A stretch of 64,000 nt of DNA from Nostoc sp. 'Lobaria pulmonaria (5183) cyanobiont' (GCF_002949795.1 NZ_CP026692.1:6835001-6899000); one strand, 5' to 3'. Shown: positions 46,790 through 56,823, counted from the stretch's first letter. A program made the numbers and translations. Notes: generated by a model from the sequence alone, not told the origin.

Positions 46790-47311
46790 ATGTCGGCAAA
46801 GCTGAAATTCTTTTTGATTGTGATATTAAGTATCTCTGCCACGGCTGGTGCTGGAATTTATATTATTCAGCACCAGCAATCTGCACCAATTGTTGAGACT
46901 AGTGATGAGCAAACCCAGCAGATGGGAGCAATACATCAGTCTCAGGAAGTTGCAGCATTCTCAGAGCGTTCCGATTATCAAACTATACCTTTAGAAAAGC
47001 TCAACTCATCTCTCCAAGGCAGTAATCCTACGACCCTCGCCCTGAATGCCTTTGAGGATATAGCAGTGGGAGGAACGCGAAAGATAGATGTAGTTTATCC
47101 GCAACCAAATCAGGCGTTAGTAACGATTACGCAAATCAAACGGGATAATAATTCAGTTGGGACAGTTAAATATCGAGCAGAGATGACAACCTTTGGGCGA
47201 TCGCTTTTTATTAGCTCACCTCCAGTGTGGCAAATTGTTTGGGCTGGCTCCCAGGCAGAATGTTGGTCTGGGAGCCGCTCTTACACTAAGTTAAATCACA
47301 TCTGTCATTAG
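46790..47311 (+). CDS. Exported or membrane-anchored protein, unknown
   Basis: About 173 residues from ATG 46790 (TTG 46769 would add 7). The N-terminal helix LKFFLIVILSISATAGAGIYII is a signal or anchor. The mature region contains TLALNAFEDIAVGGTRKIDVVYPQPNQALVTITQIKRD, a predicted small alpha/beta domain, and ends with QAECWSGSRSY. I cannot assign a function. The stop lies beside a TCATTAG repeat. Confidence 0.55.
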   Translation: MSAKLKFFLIVILSISATAGAGIYIIQHQQSAPIVETSDEQTQQMGAIHQSQEVAAFSERSDYQTIPLEKLNSSLQGSNPTTLALNAFEDIAVGGTRKIDVVYPQPNQALVTITQIKRDNNSVGTVKYRAEMTTFGRSLFISSPPVWQIVWAGSQAECWSGSRSYTKLNHICH

Positions 47312-47373
47312 TCATTGGTCATTGGTAACAAAACAAATGACTAATGACTAATGACAACGGACAAATGAAAAAT

Positions 47374-47823
47374 TTAAATGTCGCCGCGAATTTCTTCTAC
47401 AATGCCATCGCGCAGAACGATTTCAACCTGCATTTTACTAATCAGGTTATCACCGGTTTCTACCCGGAAAAAACCTTCCATTTGAAATTGGTTGACTTCC
47501 TGATCTTGCTGGAGAAACTGTACTTGCTGGAGGTTTTGTAGCAACTGGTTTTTTTGCTCCAAAAATTCACTTTTCTTTTGATTGACTTGGAGTTGGATAT
47601 TGTCAATTTGTTGGAGGGTCTGGGGGCCAGGTGGTTGCAGACTCTGCTTTTGAATTGCTGCGATCGCTCTTTGTCCTTCAACGTCTAGCTGTTGCAGTTG
47701 CTGATCGAGTTGATTGATCTGGGTTTGCAGCTGCTGTTGTACTTCCTCTTTCCAGAGGGGAGTCACAATGACTTTGACGTTAACGACGCGTTTCAGAAGC
47801 AAATTAGATTTGGAGACATCCAT
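47374..47823 (-). CDS. YlqD-family coiled-coil protein
   Basis: 149 residues. The YlqD pattern is visible: LLLKRVVNVKVIVTPLWKEEVQQQLQTQINQLDQQLQQL (coiled coil), a second coil (IDNIQLQVNQKKSEFLEQKNQLLQNL), and a C-terminal beta region GFFRVETGDNLISKMQVEIVLRDGIVEEI. Function unknown; members occur in Firmicutes and cyanobacteria. It lies 42 bp downstream of the fatty-acid ligase gene on the same strand. Confidence 0.8.
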   Translation of the reverse strand: MDVSKSNLLLKRVVNVKVIVTPLWKEEVQQQLQTQINQLDQQLQQLDVEGQRAIAAIQKQSLQPPGPQTLQQIDNIQLQVNQKKSEFLEQKNQLLQNLQQVQFLQQDQEVNQFQMEGFFRVETGDNLISKMQVEIVLRDGIVEEIRGDI

Positions 47824-47865
47824 AAATATTTCACGTTCACTCTTTACAGTTAGCAGGTGGAATCA

Positions 47866-49842
47866 TCAGGCAAACATGCCGTCAATAATATCGCGATAGC
47901 GTTCCGTGACGATGTGTCGTCGAACTTTTAGTGTTTGTGTCATCAAGCCATTTTCGATGGAAAATGGTTCCAGGATGATTTTAAACGTTCCGATGCGGTC
48001 ATCCGGTCGATAGCCTGGACGATTTTGGACTTCCCGATTTAATTCTTGGCGAAATAAATCCTGGATCATTCTACTCTCCAAGTCAATTTTTTGACTATCT
48101 GAGGAAGTCACTCGATCGTTGGGCGTATCTAGCGTTAGATTCTGACTTGCTGCCCATTTTTCTAAGGCTTCGACATTGGGGACAATTAAGGCTCCCAGAG
48201 TGCGCCGATCTTGACCAATGAGCATAATTTGATCGATGTATGGCGATCGCAAACACACATCTTCGATCGGCTGTGGCTCGATGTTTTCCCCGTTAGTCAA
48301 TACAATCGTATCCTTAGACCTGCCAGTCAGCACTAAGTCGTCTTGTGGTGTCAGCCAACCCAAATCGCCACTATCAAACCAACCTTCAGGATCAATTGCT
48401 TTCGCTGTCGCTTCGGGATTTTGGTAATAGCCTTGCATAATCTGCGGGCCCCTCAACAATACTAAGCCTCGCTTCTCTATTGGTAAAGGCGTTTTTGTCT
48501 CAGGATCGACAATTTTAGCTTCTGTTGCCGGGAGTGGTAGCCCTGACGCACCAATCAAATTCCGCCAAGGACGCCGTACATGGGTAACAGGAGAAGTTTC
48601 TGTCAAGCCATAGCCTTGCAAAATCTGCACACCAATAATTTCAAAGAAATTATCTATGTGTCTGGGAAGGGCACCACCACCACTAATCATCTGCTTAACT
48701 TCTCCCCCTGTGGCTTTCCTAACTTTGGCGTAAACCAGTCGTTCTCCCAAGGCATGGAGGGGTAATAAAGCTGATGCTTGGATCTTAGCTGCTAATCGTT
48801 CGCCGGCTGAAGCATGAAGATTATTTAAACTCAATCCCTGAGCAACTCGCCGCGCTTTGATATATTTTTCGCTAATACCCAATAAAGAGTTAATTAGGCG
48901 TTGCTTGTTCGCTGGTTGTTCCCGGAACTGCTTTTGCACTCCTTCATAAATCGATTCCCACAGGCGGGGTACACCGACCATGTAATTGGGTTTAAATTGT
49001 CTCAAATCCCCTTTTACGGAGCGCAAATTAGTATAAACTTGGGTGCAACCTTGAGATAGTAGGTAGTATTCAACAGTTCGTTCGTAGCTGTGCCACGAAG
49101 GCAGGATACTGAGAACGATATCGCTAGCATTTGGTTGCAATACTGTCCCAAATGTTGTTACTTGGTGCATCAAATTGTTATAAGACAGCATTACACCCTT
49201 GGGTTTACCCGTAGTACCAGAGGTATAAATTAAGGTCGCCAAAGCGTCACGATTTTGCTTTACTGGCACAAAATGATGATTTACTCCAATTTCGAGCAAC
49301 TGTGTAAAGTTCAGCACCTTTAGGGTTTCGTCTGTTGGTGGTGCTTCATCCGAAAGTAAGATTACCACTTGAATTGGTAAATCTTTGAGGCGGTCTTGTA
49401 GTTTTTTAAGTGTTTTTAAATCCTCAACGACGATCGCTGTACTGCCGCTATTAGTGATAATAAACAGCAATTCTTCTTTTTCGGCTTGGGAACTACGCAC
49501 CGCATCAACGCCTCCAGCAGTCATTATGCCTTGATCGGCAATAAACCACCGAGGACTATTGTCAGCAATTAGGGAAATGCGATCGCCTACCTTTACTCCC
49601 AACGCCTGTAAGCCAGCAGCAAATAGTTGCATTTGCTCTGCCAACTGGGTATAAGTAATCACTACTTCTGGTTTGGCGTGAGGATTGCGGAGAGCGACAA
49701 TATCACCAAATCGTTGAGCTGCCAAAGGCCAAATTTCTGGTAGCGATTCCACATTTGTGTAATCTACCAACCGTTTTAATGCCTGCCGTTCTCGCTCACT
49801 GATGTTAGATAAAAAAGAAGACGCGGTTTGGGTTTTTGACAT
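47866..49842 (-). CDS. aas: Long-chain acyl-ACP/acyl-CoA synthetase
   Basis: 658 residues of the AMP-forming ligase superfamily. P-loop LIYTSGTTGKPKGVMLSYNN, QGYGLTETSPV and WFDSGDLGWL...LTGRSKDTIVLTNGENIEP are intact. It matches cyanobacterial Aas (Synechocystis slr1609 type), which recycles free fatty acids to acyl-ACP. The alternative is a long-chain acyl-CoA ligase; the two cannot be separated by motif. It is monocistronic or co-transcribed with the ylqD-like gene. Confidence 0.88.
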   Translation of the reverse strand: MSKTQTASSFLSNISERERQALKRLVDYTNVESLPEIWPLAAQRFGDIVALRNPHAKPEVVITYTQLAEQMQLFAAGLQALGVKVGDRISLIADNSPRWFIADQGIMTAGGVDAVRSSQAEKEELLFIITNSGSTAIVVEDLKTLKKLQDRLKDLPIQVVILLSDEAPPTDETLKVLNFTQLLEIGVNHHFVPVKQNRDALATLIYTSGTTGKPKGVMLSYNNLMHQVTTFGTVLQPNASDIVLSILPSWHSYERTVEYYLLSQGCTQVYTNLRSVKGDLRQFKPNYMVGVPRLWESIYEGVQKQFREQPANKQRLINSLLGISEKYIKARRVAQGLSLNNLHASAGERLAAKIQASALLPLHALGERLVYAKVRKATGGEVKQMISGGGALPRHIDNFFEIIGVQILQGYGLTETSPVTHVRRPWRNLIGASGLPLPATEAKIVDPETKTPLPIEKRGLVLLRGPQIMQGYYQNPEATAKAIDPEGWFDSGDLGWLTPQDDLVLTGRSKDTIVLTNGENIEPQPIEDVCLRSPYIDQIMLIGQDRRTLGALIVPNVEALEKWAASQNLTLDTPNDRVTSSDSQKIDLESRMIQDLFRQELNREVQNRPGYRPDDRIGTFKIILEPFSIENGLMTQTLKVRRHIVTERYRDIIDGMFA

Positions 49843-50071
49843 AACACCTTACCTAAATATTTTTAACTGATCGTTTTCCAGCTTATTTTGTTATTAGGCT
49901 ACAATAACCGTCATTATTATCCACATTCCCTTCTGTGTACGATCATTCCAGGAATTCCACGTTTATATTCACAAAAATTTATGTTAAAGTTAATTTACAT
50001 AGAGTGCAAGCAATGATTGGGTTTGCATCTAAGAACAGCGATCGCCTATATTTCACAGGAGATGATTACCT

Positions 50072-50317
50072 ATGAATTTTATCGACACCATAATGCTAAC
50101 GCTGCTCAATATTGCTGCTTGCATAGCGTTACCGAAGATTTTAGCTATCCTTTTGGATGATAAAACCAAACTTACTGAAGCGTTGGTGAATACTTCCAAA
50201 TTACAAACAGCCAAAATTGAACTTACAAGTTTTCCTTATTGTACAGCTTACCAATTGACAGGTAGCCAATACTGCAAATTCAGTCCTGATTTTTGTGCCA
50301 GGTGTTCTCCAAATTGA
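50072..50317 (+). CDS. Small membrane protein with Cys-rich C terminus, unknown
   Basis: 81 residues with ribosome-binding site AGGAG 10 bp before the ATG. One N-terminal hydrophobic helix (IMLTLLNIAACIALPKILAIL), then a soluble part with four cysteines ending CKFSPDFCARCSPN. The good ribosome-binding site and a following terminator support a real gene. No family is recognised. Confidence 0.55.
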   Translation: MNFIDTIMLTLLNIAACIALPKILAILLDDKTKLTEALVNTSKLQTAKIELTSFPYCTAYQLTGSQYCKFSPDFCARCSPN

Positions 50318-50413
50318 TGGACTATTCGCCAGGAAAAATTCCTTAGCACTTCCGACAACCAGCAATTCAATTAATTCTTCAACACATATTCACTCTAATT
50401 TCGACAGCTTGAA

Positions 50414-50447
50414 ATCCCCGACTTCTTCAAAAAGAGGGGATCTTTTT
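50414..50447 (+). terminator. Hairpin with T-run after the 50072 gene
   Basis: ATCCCC and GGGGAT arms with a 16-nt loop, followed by TCTTTTT. It is of the AAATCCCCGACTTCTT repeat type that is common in Nostoc. Confidence 0.6.
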
Positions 50448-50580
50448 GTTTGGAACTCCTGCAAGGATTACTAAACCTCGCTTATAAGCTGCCCTTGCTT
50501 TAATTTGCACAACTAGGGCGGGCAAGATGCCATTGGTGTCAAGTTAAGGCAGAAGCCCAAATGTCAAAGGTATGTTCATC

Positions 50581-50853
50581 GAATTCGGAGTGTCGTTTAT
50601 TGAATTCGGGGTGTCGTTTATTGAATTCGGGCAGCCGTTTATTGAATTCGGGCAGCCGTTTATTGAATTCGGGCAGCCGTTTATTGAATTCGGGCAGCCG
50701 TTTATTGAATTCGGGGTGTCGTTTATTGAATTCGGGCAGCCGTTTATTGAATTCGGGGTGTCGTTTATTGAATTCGGGCAGCCGTTTATTGAATTCGGGC
50801 AGTTGTTTATTGAATTCGGGCAGCCGTTTATTGAATTCGGGCAGCCGTTTATT
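50581..50853. repeat. 13-copy 21-bp minisatellite
   Basis: Thirteen consecutive 21-bp units GAATTCGGGCAGCCGTTTAT-T. Units 1, 2, 7 and 9 have the GTGTC variant instead of CAGCC, and unit 11 has CAGTT. Because 21 is divisible by three and no stops occur, it is open on both strands: R-L/H-P-E-F-N-K on minus, I-E-F-G-Q-P-F and L-L-N-S-G-S-R on plus. No frame shows convincing coding features. There is no unique spacer, so it is not CRISPR. Confidence 0.9.
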
Positions 50854-51140
50854 ATTTTTGTTCAATTTTAATTTGAGGAGGATAAAACCTAAACACAAAA
50901 AGACTTTTCATCCAGTCCCCAGTCTCCAGCTATACTAATTGACCCCAGTGATTTCATCTTAACTTGACACTAATGGCTGTCCGGCCCACCCCACAAGAGA
51001 TTTATTTTTTGGAGGATGCAAATTAAAAGATTTTTAGCTTATTTACATTTTCTAGCTCTCTATCTTAAGCTCTCAGACTAGAGGGCTTACGCCTAATCAA
51101 ATATATTTCCCCAACTAAGTTATAACTAAACCTCATCTAT

Positions 51141-51286
51141 GTTGAGAACCGTAGTTTTTCCCCTCACCCTAAATCCCTCTCCCTACTTGGGAGAGGGACT
51201 TGTTTTTGGCTCACCTTCTCCCCATATTGGGAGAAGGGGCTGGGGGATGAGGGTTTTTCTGTTCATACAGAACTACAGTTTTCAAC
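51141..51286. mobile_element. MITE with GTTGAGAACCGTAGTT ends
   Basis: A 146-bp element with imperfect 16-bp terminal inverted repeats (GTTGA-A/G-AAC-T/C-GTAGTT). Two internal hairpins (CCCTCTCCCTACTTGGGAGA and CCTTCTCCCCATATTGGGAG) resemble those in the MITEs at 3337 and 59552. It is non-coding. The flanking spacer (50854-51301) has nothing else. Confidence 0.75.
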
Positions 51287-51301
51287 GTGGACGCGCTTTA
51301 A

Positions 51302-52288
51302 TTATACGGACATGATATAATTTGATTTTTTCAGATTTTGGTAAATATACAGCGAAGAAATTGTATTGTAATTTACTTCTTTAGGCTCATATTCATCCTC
51401 ATGAGTATTTTTAAATAGGACTGTAAATGCACCAGCACCTAACCTATCTTGAGGAAATATCCGGTAACAAGGCATCGTCGTTAAATGTGATTGATATTTG
51501 GCTAAATTACTAATTTCTATCGCTTCAAACTGGGGAAACCTTTCCAAGAACCATTCACAAACTTGCTCATTTTCTTCAGGCGAATATGTGCAAGTCATAT
51601 AAGCAAGATAGCCTTGTGGTGAAACAATTTTAGCAGAGTTAGCTATGATACGCTTTTGCCGATTTGCACTCTTATTAATAGCAGTTGGGTGAAAACATCC
51701 GGGTGCTTTTTCACCTTTAGCAAGTAGAGATTGTCCAGTACACGGAGCATCTACTATTACTATATTGCTAGAGCCAGGAAACATTTCGGCAAATATGCTC
51801 GAATCTCGATTAACCACTGCGCTAGGGCTAACCTGGCAACGCTTCAAATTAGAAATTAGCATTCCCAGACGTTTGCCAATTACTTCATTACTGATGAGCA
51901 ATTCAGGTTTTAAAGCTCTCCAAGCGAAGATACTTTTACCTCCCGGTGCCGCACACATATCAAAAACTAAATGCATTGACTCAGGAATAGCTAACAAAGT
52001 AGTAGCTGCAAACACCGAAGAAAAATCTAAACAATAGAAATATCCTTTTTCATGCAAGGGATGCTGACCAGGTTTTTCTCCCAGAGATAAGCGGTCTATA
52101 AATTGTGGTTGCCAAGAGATTGGTGTTTCCACTGTCAAAGGTGAAACATCTGGCTTTTCTTGACACCAAAGAATAGTAGGTGAAAAAGGCTGAGGATTCA
52201 TTAAAGCCTCAATAAACTTTTCTTGCTCATCTAGATTAGTAAACAAACGCCGCGAGACTTTAAGTAATAAATTAGAAGGTTTTTCCAT
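51302..52288 (-). CDS. RsmB/NOP2-type rRNA (cytosine-5) methyltransferase-like
   Basis: 328 residues. The NOP2/Sun SAM motif MCAAPGGKSIFAWRAL, the PC motif in VDAPCTGQSLLAKGEKAPG and the catalytic TC in LAYMTCTYSPEENEQVCEWFL are intact, so it should methylate C5 of cytosine in rRNA or tRNA. It lacks the N-terminal NusB-like domain of RsmB. The C terminus lies in a short AT-rich tail. Substrate unknown. Confidence 0.85.
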   Translation of the reverse strand: MEKPSNLLLKVSRRLFTNLDEQEKFIEALMNPQPFSPTILWCQEKPDVSPLTVETPISWQPQFIDRLSLGEKPGQHPLHEKGYFYCLDFSSVFAATTLLAIPESMHLVFDMCAAPGGKSIFAWRALKPELLISNEVIGKRLGMLISNLKRCQVSPSAVVNRDSSIFAEMFPGSSNIVIVDAPCTGQSLLAKGEKAPGCFHPTAINKSANRQKRIIANSAKIVSPQGYLAYMTCTYSPEENEQVCEWFLERFPQFEAIEISNLAKYQSHLTTMPCYRIFPQDRLGAGAFTVLFKNTHEDEYEPKEVNYNTISSLYIYQNLKKSNYIMSV

Positions 52289-52301
52289 GTAGATTATGAA
52301 T

Positions 52302-52341
52302 TATCAATTACGAATTACGAATTACGAATTACGAATTAGTA
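52302..52341. repeat. ATTACGA heptamer array
   Basis: About five ATTACGA units upstream of the RsmB-like gene. Confidence 0.85.
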
Positions 52342-52472
52342 CGTTGTATCTGAATCAAATTAAACTGTTACACAAGAACAATGTAATTAAGGCTTTTGGC
52401 TTCATACTCAAAATATAATGACCGCCATTGGGATCGCAATGGCCAAGCTACCCCACTGCACCGGAGAAGGTC

Positions 52473-53891
52473 ATGTTCTTAGATAGTTTTCAGGAAAAAT
52501 TACGCAAAGAAGCACACTTATGGAGGGATGAAGGATTAATTAGTTCTTCGCAGTATGAGCAGATAGCAGAACGTTATCAATTTAAAAACCTGGAAGCTGC
52601 TGCACGCGATCGCAATAAAGCGATCGCGATCACGATCGGCAGCATACTTTTATGCTTAGGCATAATTACCTTTGTATCAGGAAACTGGCAGGGAGGATCG
52701 CGAGAAATCAAAATTATTCTGATGATGAGTTTGTTTTTTGCGATCGCCATCACTGGATTTTACACCTGGAGACCACCTGAAGGAAAGAAGCCAGAACGAA
52801 GCAAACGCCTACTGGGAGAGGGCTTGCTAATTTTAAGCGCCTTCATCTTCGGTGCAAATTTACTGCTGATGGCCCAGATGTTCAATATCATCGGTTCAGC
52901 TTCCCAACTGTTTCTCGCTTGGGGATTCGGTGTTGTAGTCATGGCCTTCAGTTTGTCCTTAAATTCTTTAGGAATTCTGTCAATTATCCTTGTGGAAATC
53001 GGCTACTGGACTGGACTAGAAGACTTGTGGTACGCTTCAGGTGAATTAACTTGGTCGCGGCTAGTAGTGCAGCATCTGCCTTTGTTGGCATGGCTAGTAT
53101 TTGTACCTTTAGCTTACTTCTGTCGATCCCGTTGGATTTTTGGTCTAGCAGCCTTTGTTTTTGCTAGTTCCTTACAAGCTAACCTTAATCCACTGCCACT
53201 GCTGAATTATGCTGATATAGCACCTTGGGTGGCATCTTTTGCTTTTGCACTGCCACCTGCATTATTCTGGAGTTATGATGATTTACTGTTTCCAACGATA
53301 AATTACAGATTGTTTCAATCTCTAGCGCGTAATTTAGCGTTGGTATGCTTCGGCATTGTCTTTTACGTTTTGTCTTTTCGTTGGGTCTGGGAATCTCCAG
53401 ATTATAGTTCTAATCAGCCAACGAATTTGACAAACTTATTCAAGTCTCTGCCGATTATCGATTTAGGGATTCTCAGCGGCTTGGCGGTATTGCAATGGTT
53501 GTTTCTACTGCGTCAAAGAAATAATCCTCCGCGCCGCGAAGTGATTTTCACAACTGCTGTCATTAGTACATTTCTTGTCTTTATTGCAATAGTACCTTTT
53601 TGGCATCAAACTATCAGCCGGATTGATGAACTTGGCATTTTTATTTTCAATGTACTTCTTGCAACATTAGCCTGGGGACTAATTCAAGAAGGATTGAAAT
53701 TAAGCAACAGAAGTTCCTTTTGGGGCGGTATGCTGTTAGTAACACTGCAAATTATCAGTCGTGTGCAGGAGTACGACACCGACTTACTTTTTAAGTCGCT
53801 GATCTTTGTCCTGTGCGGTTCTGCTTTAATTAGCGCTGGACTCTGGTTTGAACGCCGTTTACCTGGTGGTAGCTCTACAAGTAAAAAGTAG
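52473..53891 (+). CDS. DUF2157 membrane protein
   Basis: 472 residues. The N-terminal soluble helix pair (LRKEAHLWRDEGLISSSQYEQIAERY) is the DUF2157 signature, followed by about ten membrane helices. ATG 52473 is chosen: the upstream 15 codons are not conserved and GGAGAAGG precedes the ATG. It is adjacent to a GDYXXLXY protein, the usual pairing in bacteria. Function unknown. Confidence 0.85.
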   Translation: MFLDSFQEKLRKEAHLWRDEGLISSSQYEQIAERYQFKNLEAAARDRNKAIAITIGSILLCLGIITFVSGNWQGGSREIKIILMMSLFFAIAITGFYTWRPPEGKKPERSKRLLGEGLLILSAFIFGANLLLMAQMFNIIGSASQLFLAWGFGVVVMAFSLSLNSLGILSIILVEIGYWTGLEDLWYASGELTWSRLVVQHLPLLAWLVFVPLAYFCRSRWIFGLAAFVFASSLQANLNPLPLLNYADIAPWVASFAFALPPALFWSYDDLLFPTINYRLFQSLARNLALVCFGIVFYVLSFRWVWESPDYSSNQPTNLTNLFKSLPIIDLGILSGLAVLQWLFLLRQRNNPPRREVIFTTAVISTFLVFIAIVPFWHQTISRIDELGIFIFNVLLATLAWGLIQEGLKLSNRSSFWGGMLLVTLQIISRVQEYDTDLLFKSLIFVLCGSALISAGLWFERRLPGGSSTSKK

Positions 53892-54024
53892 TGCAAATTC
53901 AGAATTCAGAAATCTGCCCATCATCAAAATCTCTGTGCGGCAAAATTTTTAAAGTTTCTCTGCGTCAGTCCTAATCTCGTTACTTTTGAACTCCTCAAGA
54001 CCTCTGCTTTTTAGGACTACGCTC

Positions 54025-54735
54025 ATGACTAATACCTCTTCTGAATCTAAGAATAAACCCTTGTCTCCCGAAGCCGAATTTTCCAATAAGGTGACTTTTC
54101 GGGATTACTTGATTGCTACTGAACAAAAATCGAATAAGCCCTTACCTTTTTGGCGGTTACTTGCTCCCCTGGCGCTGCAAACAGGGCTAATTATGGCAGT
54201 ACCAGCCCAAGCAGTTTATACAGACGTAACAGGTAAGACGGTGATTTTGCAAACCGTACCTGTAGACCCTAACAATGCGATCGAAGGTAACACCTTAGCC
54301 TTAGATTACAACATATCCCGGATCTCAAATTTGAGCAGACTACCTGGCTGGCAAACATTAGTCAGCAGAGGTCGTGGAAGCGGTAGAAGATTGCCTGAAG
54401 GAACCAATATTTACGTGACTTTGCAAGAGCAATTATCTTCTGGTCGCGGTGTTCCGAGAGCTTGGAGACCGTTACGAGTAAGTAGCGATCGCCCCACAAC
54501 TCTTAGAGCTAATCAAGTAGCCTTAAAAGGTGTTTATCAGGATGGTTCTATTAACTACGGTTTAGAAACATATTACATCCCAGAAAACCAACGCCAGCAG
54601 ATTCGGAACGACTTACAAGCCCAACGCGCTCGCAGAGGACAAGTACCACCTATTGTGGTAAAAGCGAAAGTAGATCCACAAGGTAAGGCAGTGCCACTTA
54701 GTATGTGGGTGCGCGATCGCAACTATCGCTTTTAA
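54025..54735 (+). CDS. GDYXXLXY-domain protein
   Basis: 236 residues. A hydrophobic segment (about 50-68) precedes the periplasmic domain with GNTLALDYNIS, the GDYxxLxY motif (G-x-x-x-x-L-x-Y form). The C-terminal part (GVYQDGSINYGLETYYIPENQ) matches the family pattern. These proteins are encoded beside DUF2157 proteins, as here (133-bp gap), and probably act with them. ATG 54025 follows TTAGGAC; the TTG at 53986 is less likely. Confidence 0.75.
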   Translation: MTNTSSESKNKPLSPEAEFSNKVTFRDYLIATEQKSNKPLPFWRLLAPLALQTGLIMAVPAQAVYTDVTGKTVILQTVPVDPNNAIEGNTLALDYNISRISNLSRLPGWQTLVSRGRGSGRRLPEGTNIYVTLQEQLSSGRGVPRAWRPLRVSSDRPTTLRANQVALKGVYQDGSINYGLETYYIPENQRQQIRNDLQAQRARRGQVPPIVVKAKVDPQGKAVPLSMWVRDRNYRF

Positions 54736-54778
54736 GCTGTTAGGTAAAGCGTGTAAATATGCAAGCTTTGTCTCTAAA

Positions 54779-54808
54779 GTTCTGAGCGCTGACTTCCGGC
54801 GCTCAGAA
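54779..54808 (+). terminator. Hairpin, diverged copy of the bioY terminator
   Basis: CTGAGCGC...GCGCTCAG arms with CTTCCG in the loop, embedded in AAAGTT...TTTGTCA context nearly identical to that after bioY (19901-19936). Confidence 0.6.
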
Positions 54809-54983
54809 TTTTCTGTTTGTCAGAAACTAAAAACCAAATAATACTTACAAATCAACTACTTCCTTTACCCTCCTACACCCAGAAAAAGCAAGGGTTTCAC
54901 TTTTCTTCGTGACATTCGTCCTTTTCCCCTCTTTTTTAATTGGCGATCGCACTACAAATTTACTAGTATTGAGCAACACACTG

Positions 54984-55403
54984 CTAAGGCACAATCAGCA
55001 CTGGGCAAGGGGAAAGGTTAATCACGCGAGTTGTAACACTATCATCCGCTCCCTCTTCTGTCAAGCCTAGCCCGCGACAGCCCATGATAATTAAATCTGC
55101 CCCGATTTCATCAGCGACATCGCAGATCGTAAAAGCTGGTTTGCCTCGCCTTTCCAAGATTTCAGATTGAATTCCTTGCCCAGAAAATAAAGATTGGGCA
55201 TTTTCTAACAGTTTAGCAACTACCTCTGGCGACACCATCGGATCATCGGCGCTAGGCGCATCTGGAGGCGGTTCTTCTACCACAGACAGCAGCACCAAGC
55301 GACTGCTGTACTTTTTAACTACGTTGGTAACAACGTCAGCAGCTTCCCGCGTTTCCCGGCTTTGATCGATAGGAAATAATACCGTCTTAAATATATCTGT
55401 CAC
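54984..55403 (-). CDS. Universal stress protein (UspA family)
   Basis: 139 residues of USP fold: FKTVLFPIDQSRETREAADVV at the start, GADLIIMGCRGLG and SPCPVLIVP at the end. The ATP-binding G-x2-G-x9-G(S/T) loop is only partly conserved (MGCRGLGLTEEGADDSVTTRV), so nucleotide binding may be altered. It is divergent from pgk with an 80-bp gap. Confidence 0.9.
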   Translation of the reverse strand: MTDIFKTVLFPIDQSRETREAADVVTNVVKKYSSRLVLLSVVEEPPPDAPSADDPMVSPEVVAKLLENAQSLFSGQGIQSEILERRGKPAFTICDVADEIGADLIIMGCRGLGLTEEGADDSVTTRVINLSPCPVLIVP

Positions 55404-55483
55404 TTGGGTACCCCTGACTCCGGTAAAATCTTGATGGTTCTACTTTCAAAACAATAACAAAAAGGCAATCAGGAGAGTTTGGT

Positions 55484-56686
55484 GTGTCCAAAAAAAGTTT
55501 AGCAAGTTTATCTTCGGCTGATATCTCTGGGAAACGTGCCTTAGTGCGGGTTGACTTTAATGTGCCTGTGGACGATCAAGGCAACATTACTGACGATACT
55601 CGCATTCGCGCTGCTCTACCAACCATCCAAGATTTGACGCAGAAGGGAGCTAAGGTCATTCTCGCCAGCCATTTTGGGCGTCCCAAGGGTGTGGATGACA
55701 AATTACGCCTAACTCCCGTTGCCAAGCGTCTGTCGGAGTTACTAGGGCAAGAAGTCATTAAAACTGATGACTCTATTGGCGATGAAGTTGCAGCTAAAGT
55801 TGGCGCGTTGCAAAATGGCCAAGTGCTGTTACTGGAAAATGTCCGTTTTTACCCAGAAGAAGAGAAAAACGACTCAGAATTTGCGAAAAAATTGGCAGCT
55901 AATGCTGATTTTTATGTAAATGATGCTTTTGGTACTGCACACCGCGCCCATGCTTCTACTGAAGGTGTGACTAAATTCCTCAGTCCTTCTGTGGCTGGAT
56001 ATTTGGTTGAGAAGGAATTGCAATATCTGCAAAACGCCATTGAAAATCCCCAACGTCCTTTGGCGGCAATTATTGGCGGTTCCAAGGTTTCCAGTAAAAT
56101 TGGCGTGATTGAAACGTTGCTGGAGAAGTGCGACAAGCTGATCATCGGCGGTGGGATGATTTTCACATTCTACAAAGCCCGTGGTTTGAATGTCGGTAAG
56201 TCGTTGGTGGAAGAAGACAAGCTAGAACTAGCGAAAACTTTGGAAGCTAAGGCTAAAGAACGGGGTGTTGCTTTATTGCTGCCTACAGATGTGGTATTGG
56301 CAGATAATTTTGCCCCTGATGCCAATTCTCAAACCGTTAGCATTGAGAGTATCCCAGATGGTTGGATGGGTTTGGATATTGGGCCAGACTCGGTGAAATT
56401 TTTCCAAGAAGCTCTTGCAGATACCAAAACGGTAATTTGGAATGGGCCAATGGGTGTGTTTGAGTTTGATAAGTTTGCCGCAGGTACGGAAGCGATCGCT
56501 CATACCCTCGCTGAAATCGGCAAAACTGGCACAACTACCATCATTGGTGGTGGCGACTCAGTAGCGGCTGTGGAAAAGGTTGGTTTAGCCGACCAAATGA
56601 GCCATATCTCCACTGGCGGCGGCGCTAGCTTGGAGTTACTTGAAGGCAAGGTATTGCCTGGAATTGCAGCTTTAGATGATGCTTAA
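55484..56686 (+). CDS. pgk: Phosphoglycerate kinase
   Basis: 400 residues, Calvin cycle and glycolysis enzyme. [51 protein letters not shown] and the nucleotide-binding [11 protein letters not shown] are intact. It starts at a GTG (MSKKSLASL) 13 bp after AGGAGAG. A 28-bp inverted repeat follows and may terminate it. Confidence 0.97.
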   Translation: MSKKSLASLSSADISGKRALVRVDFNVPVDDQGNITDDTRIRAALPTIQDLTQKGAKVILASHFGRPKGVDDKLRLTPVAKRLSELLGQEVIKTDDSIGDEVAAKVGALQNGQVLLLENVRFYPEEEKNDSEFAKKLAANADFYVNDAFGTAHRAHASTEGVTKFLSPSVAGYLVEKELQYLQNAIENPQRPLAAIIGGSKVSSKIGVIETLLEKCDKLIIGGGMIFTFYKARGLNVGKSLVEEDKLELAKTLEAKAKERGVALLLPTDVVLADNFAPDANSQTVSIESIPDGWMGLDIGPDSVKFFQEALADTKTVIWNGPMGVFEFDKFAAGTEAIAHTLAEIGKTGTTTIIGGGDSVAAVEKVGLADQMSHISTGGGASLELLEGKVLPGIAALDDA

Positions 56687-56738
56687 GAAAATTAGCTCTT
56701 AAGCTACTGAAAAAATCTGGTAGTTTTTGACAATTGTA

Positions 56739-56766
56739 GTAAGGGTGCGGTATACCGTACCCTTAC
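56739..56766 (+). terminator. Inverted repeat after pgk
   Basis: GTAAGGGT/ACCCTTAC arms extended by GCGGTA/TACCGT make a nearly continuous 14-bp stem about 50 bp after the pgk stop. There is no T-run. Confidence 0.5.
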
Positions 56767-56823
56767 TGTATTTATTAGCATTTTTGGCAACCATACCACC
56801 AAAATCGTGGAGGTGAAAGTGTA

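Noticed and set aside
50581-50853. CRISPR array interpretation of the 21-bp repeats
   Set aside because: Units are contiguous with no spacers.
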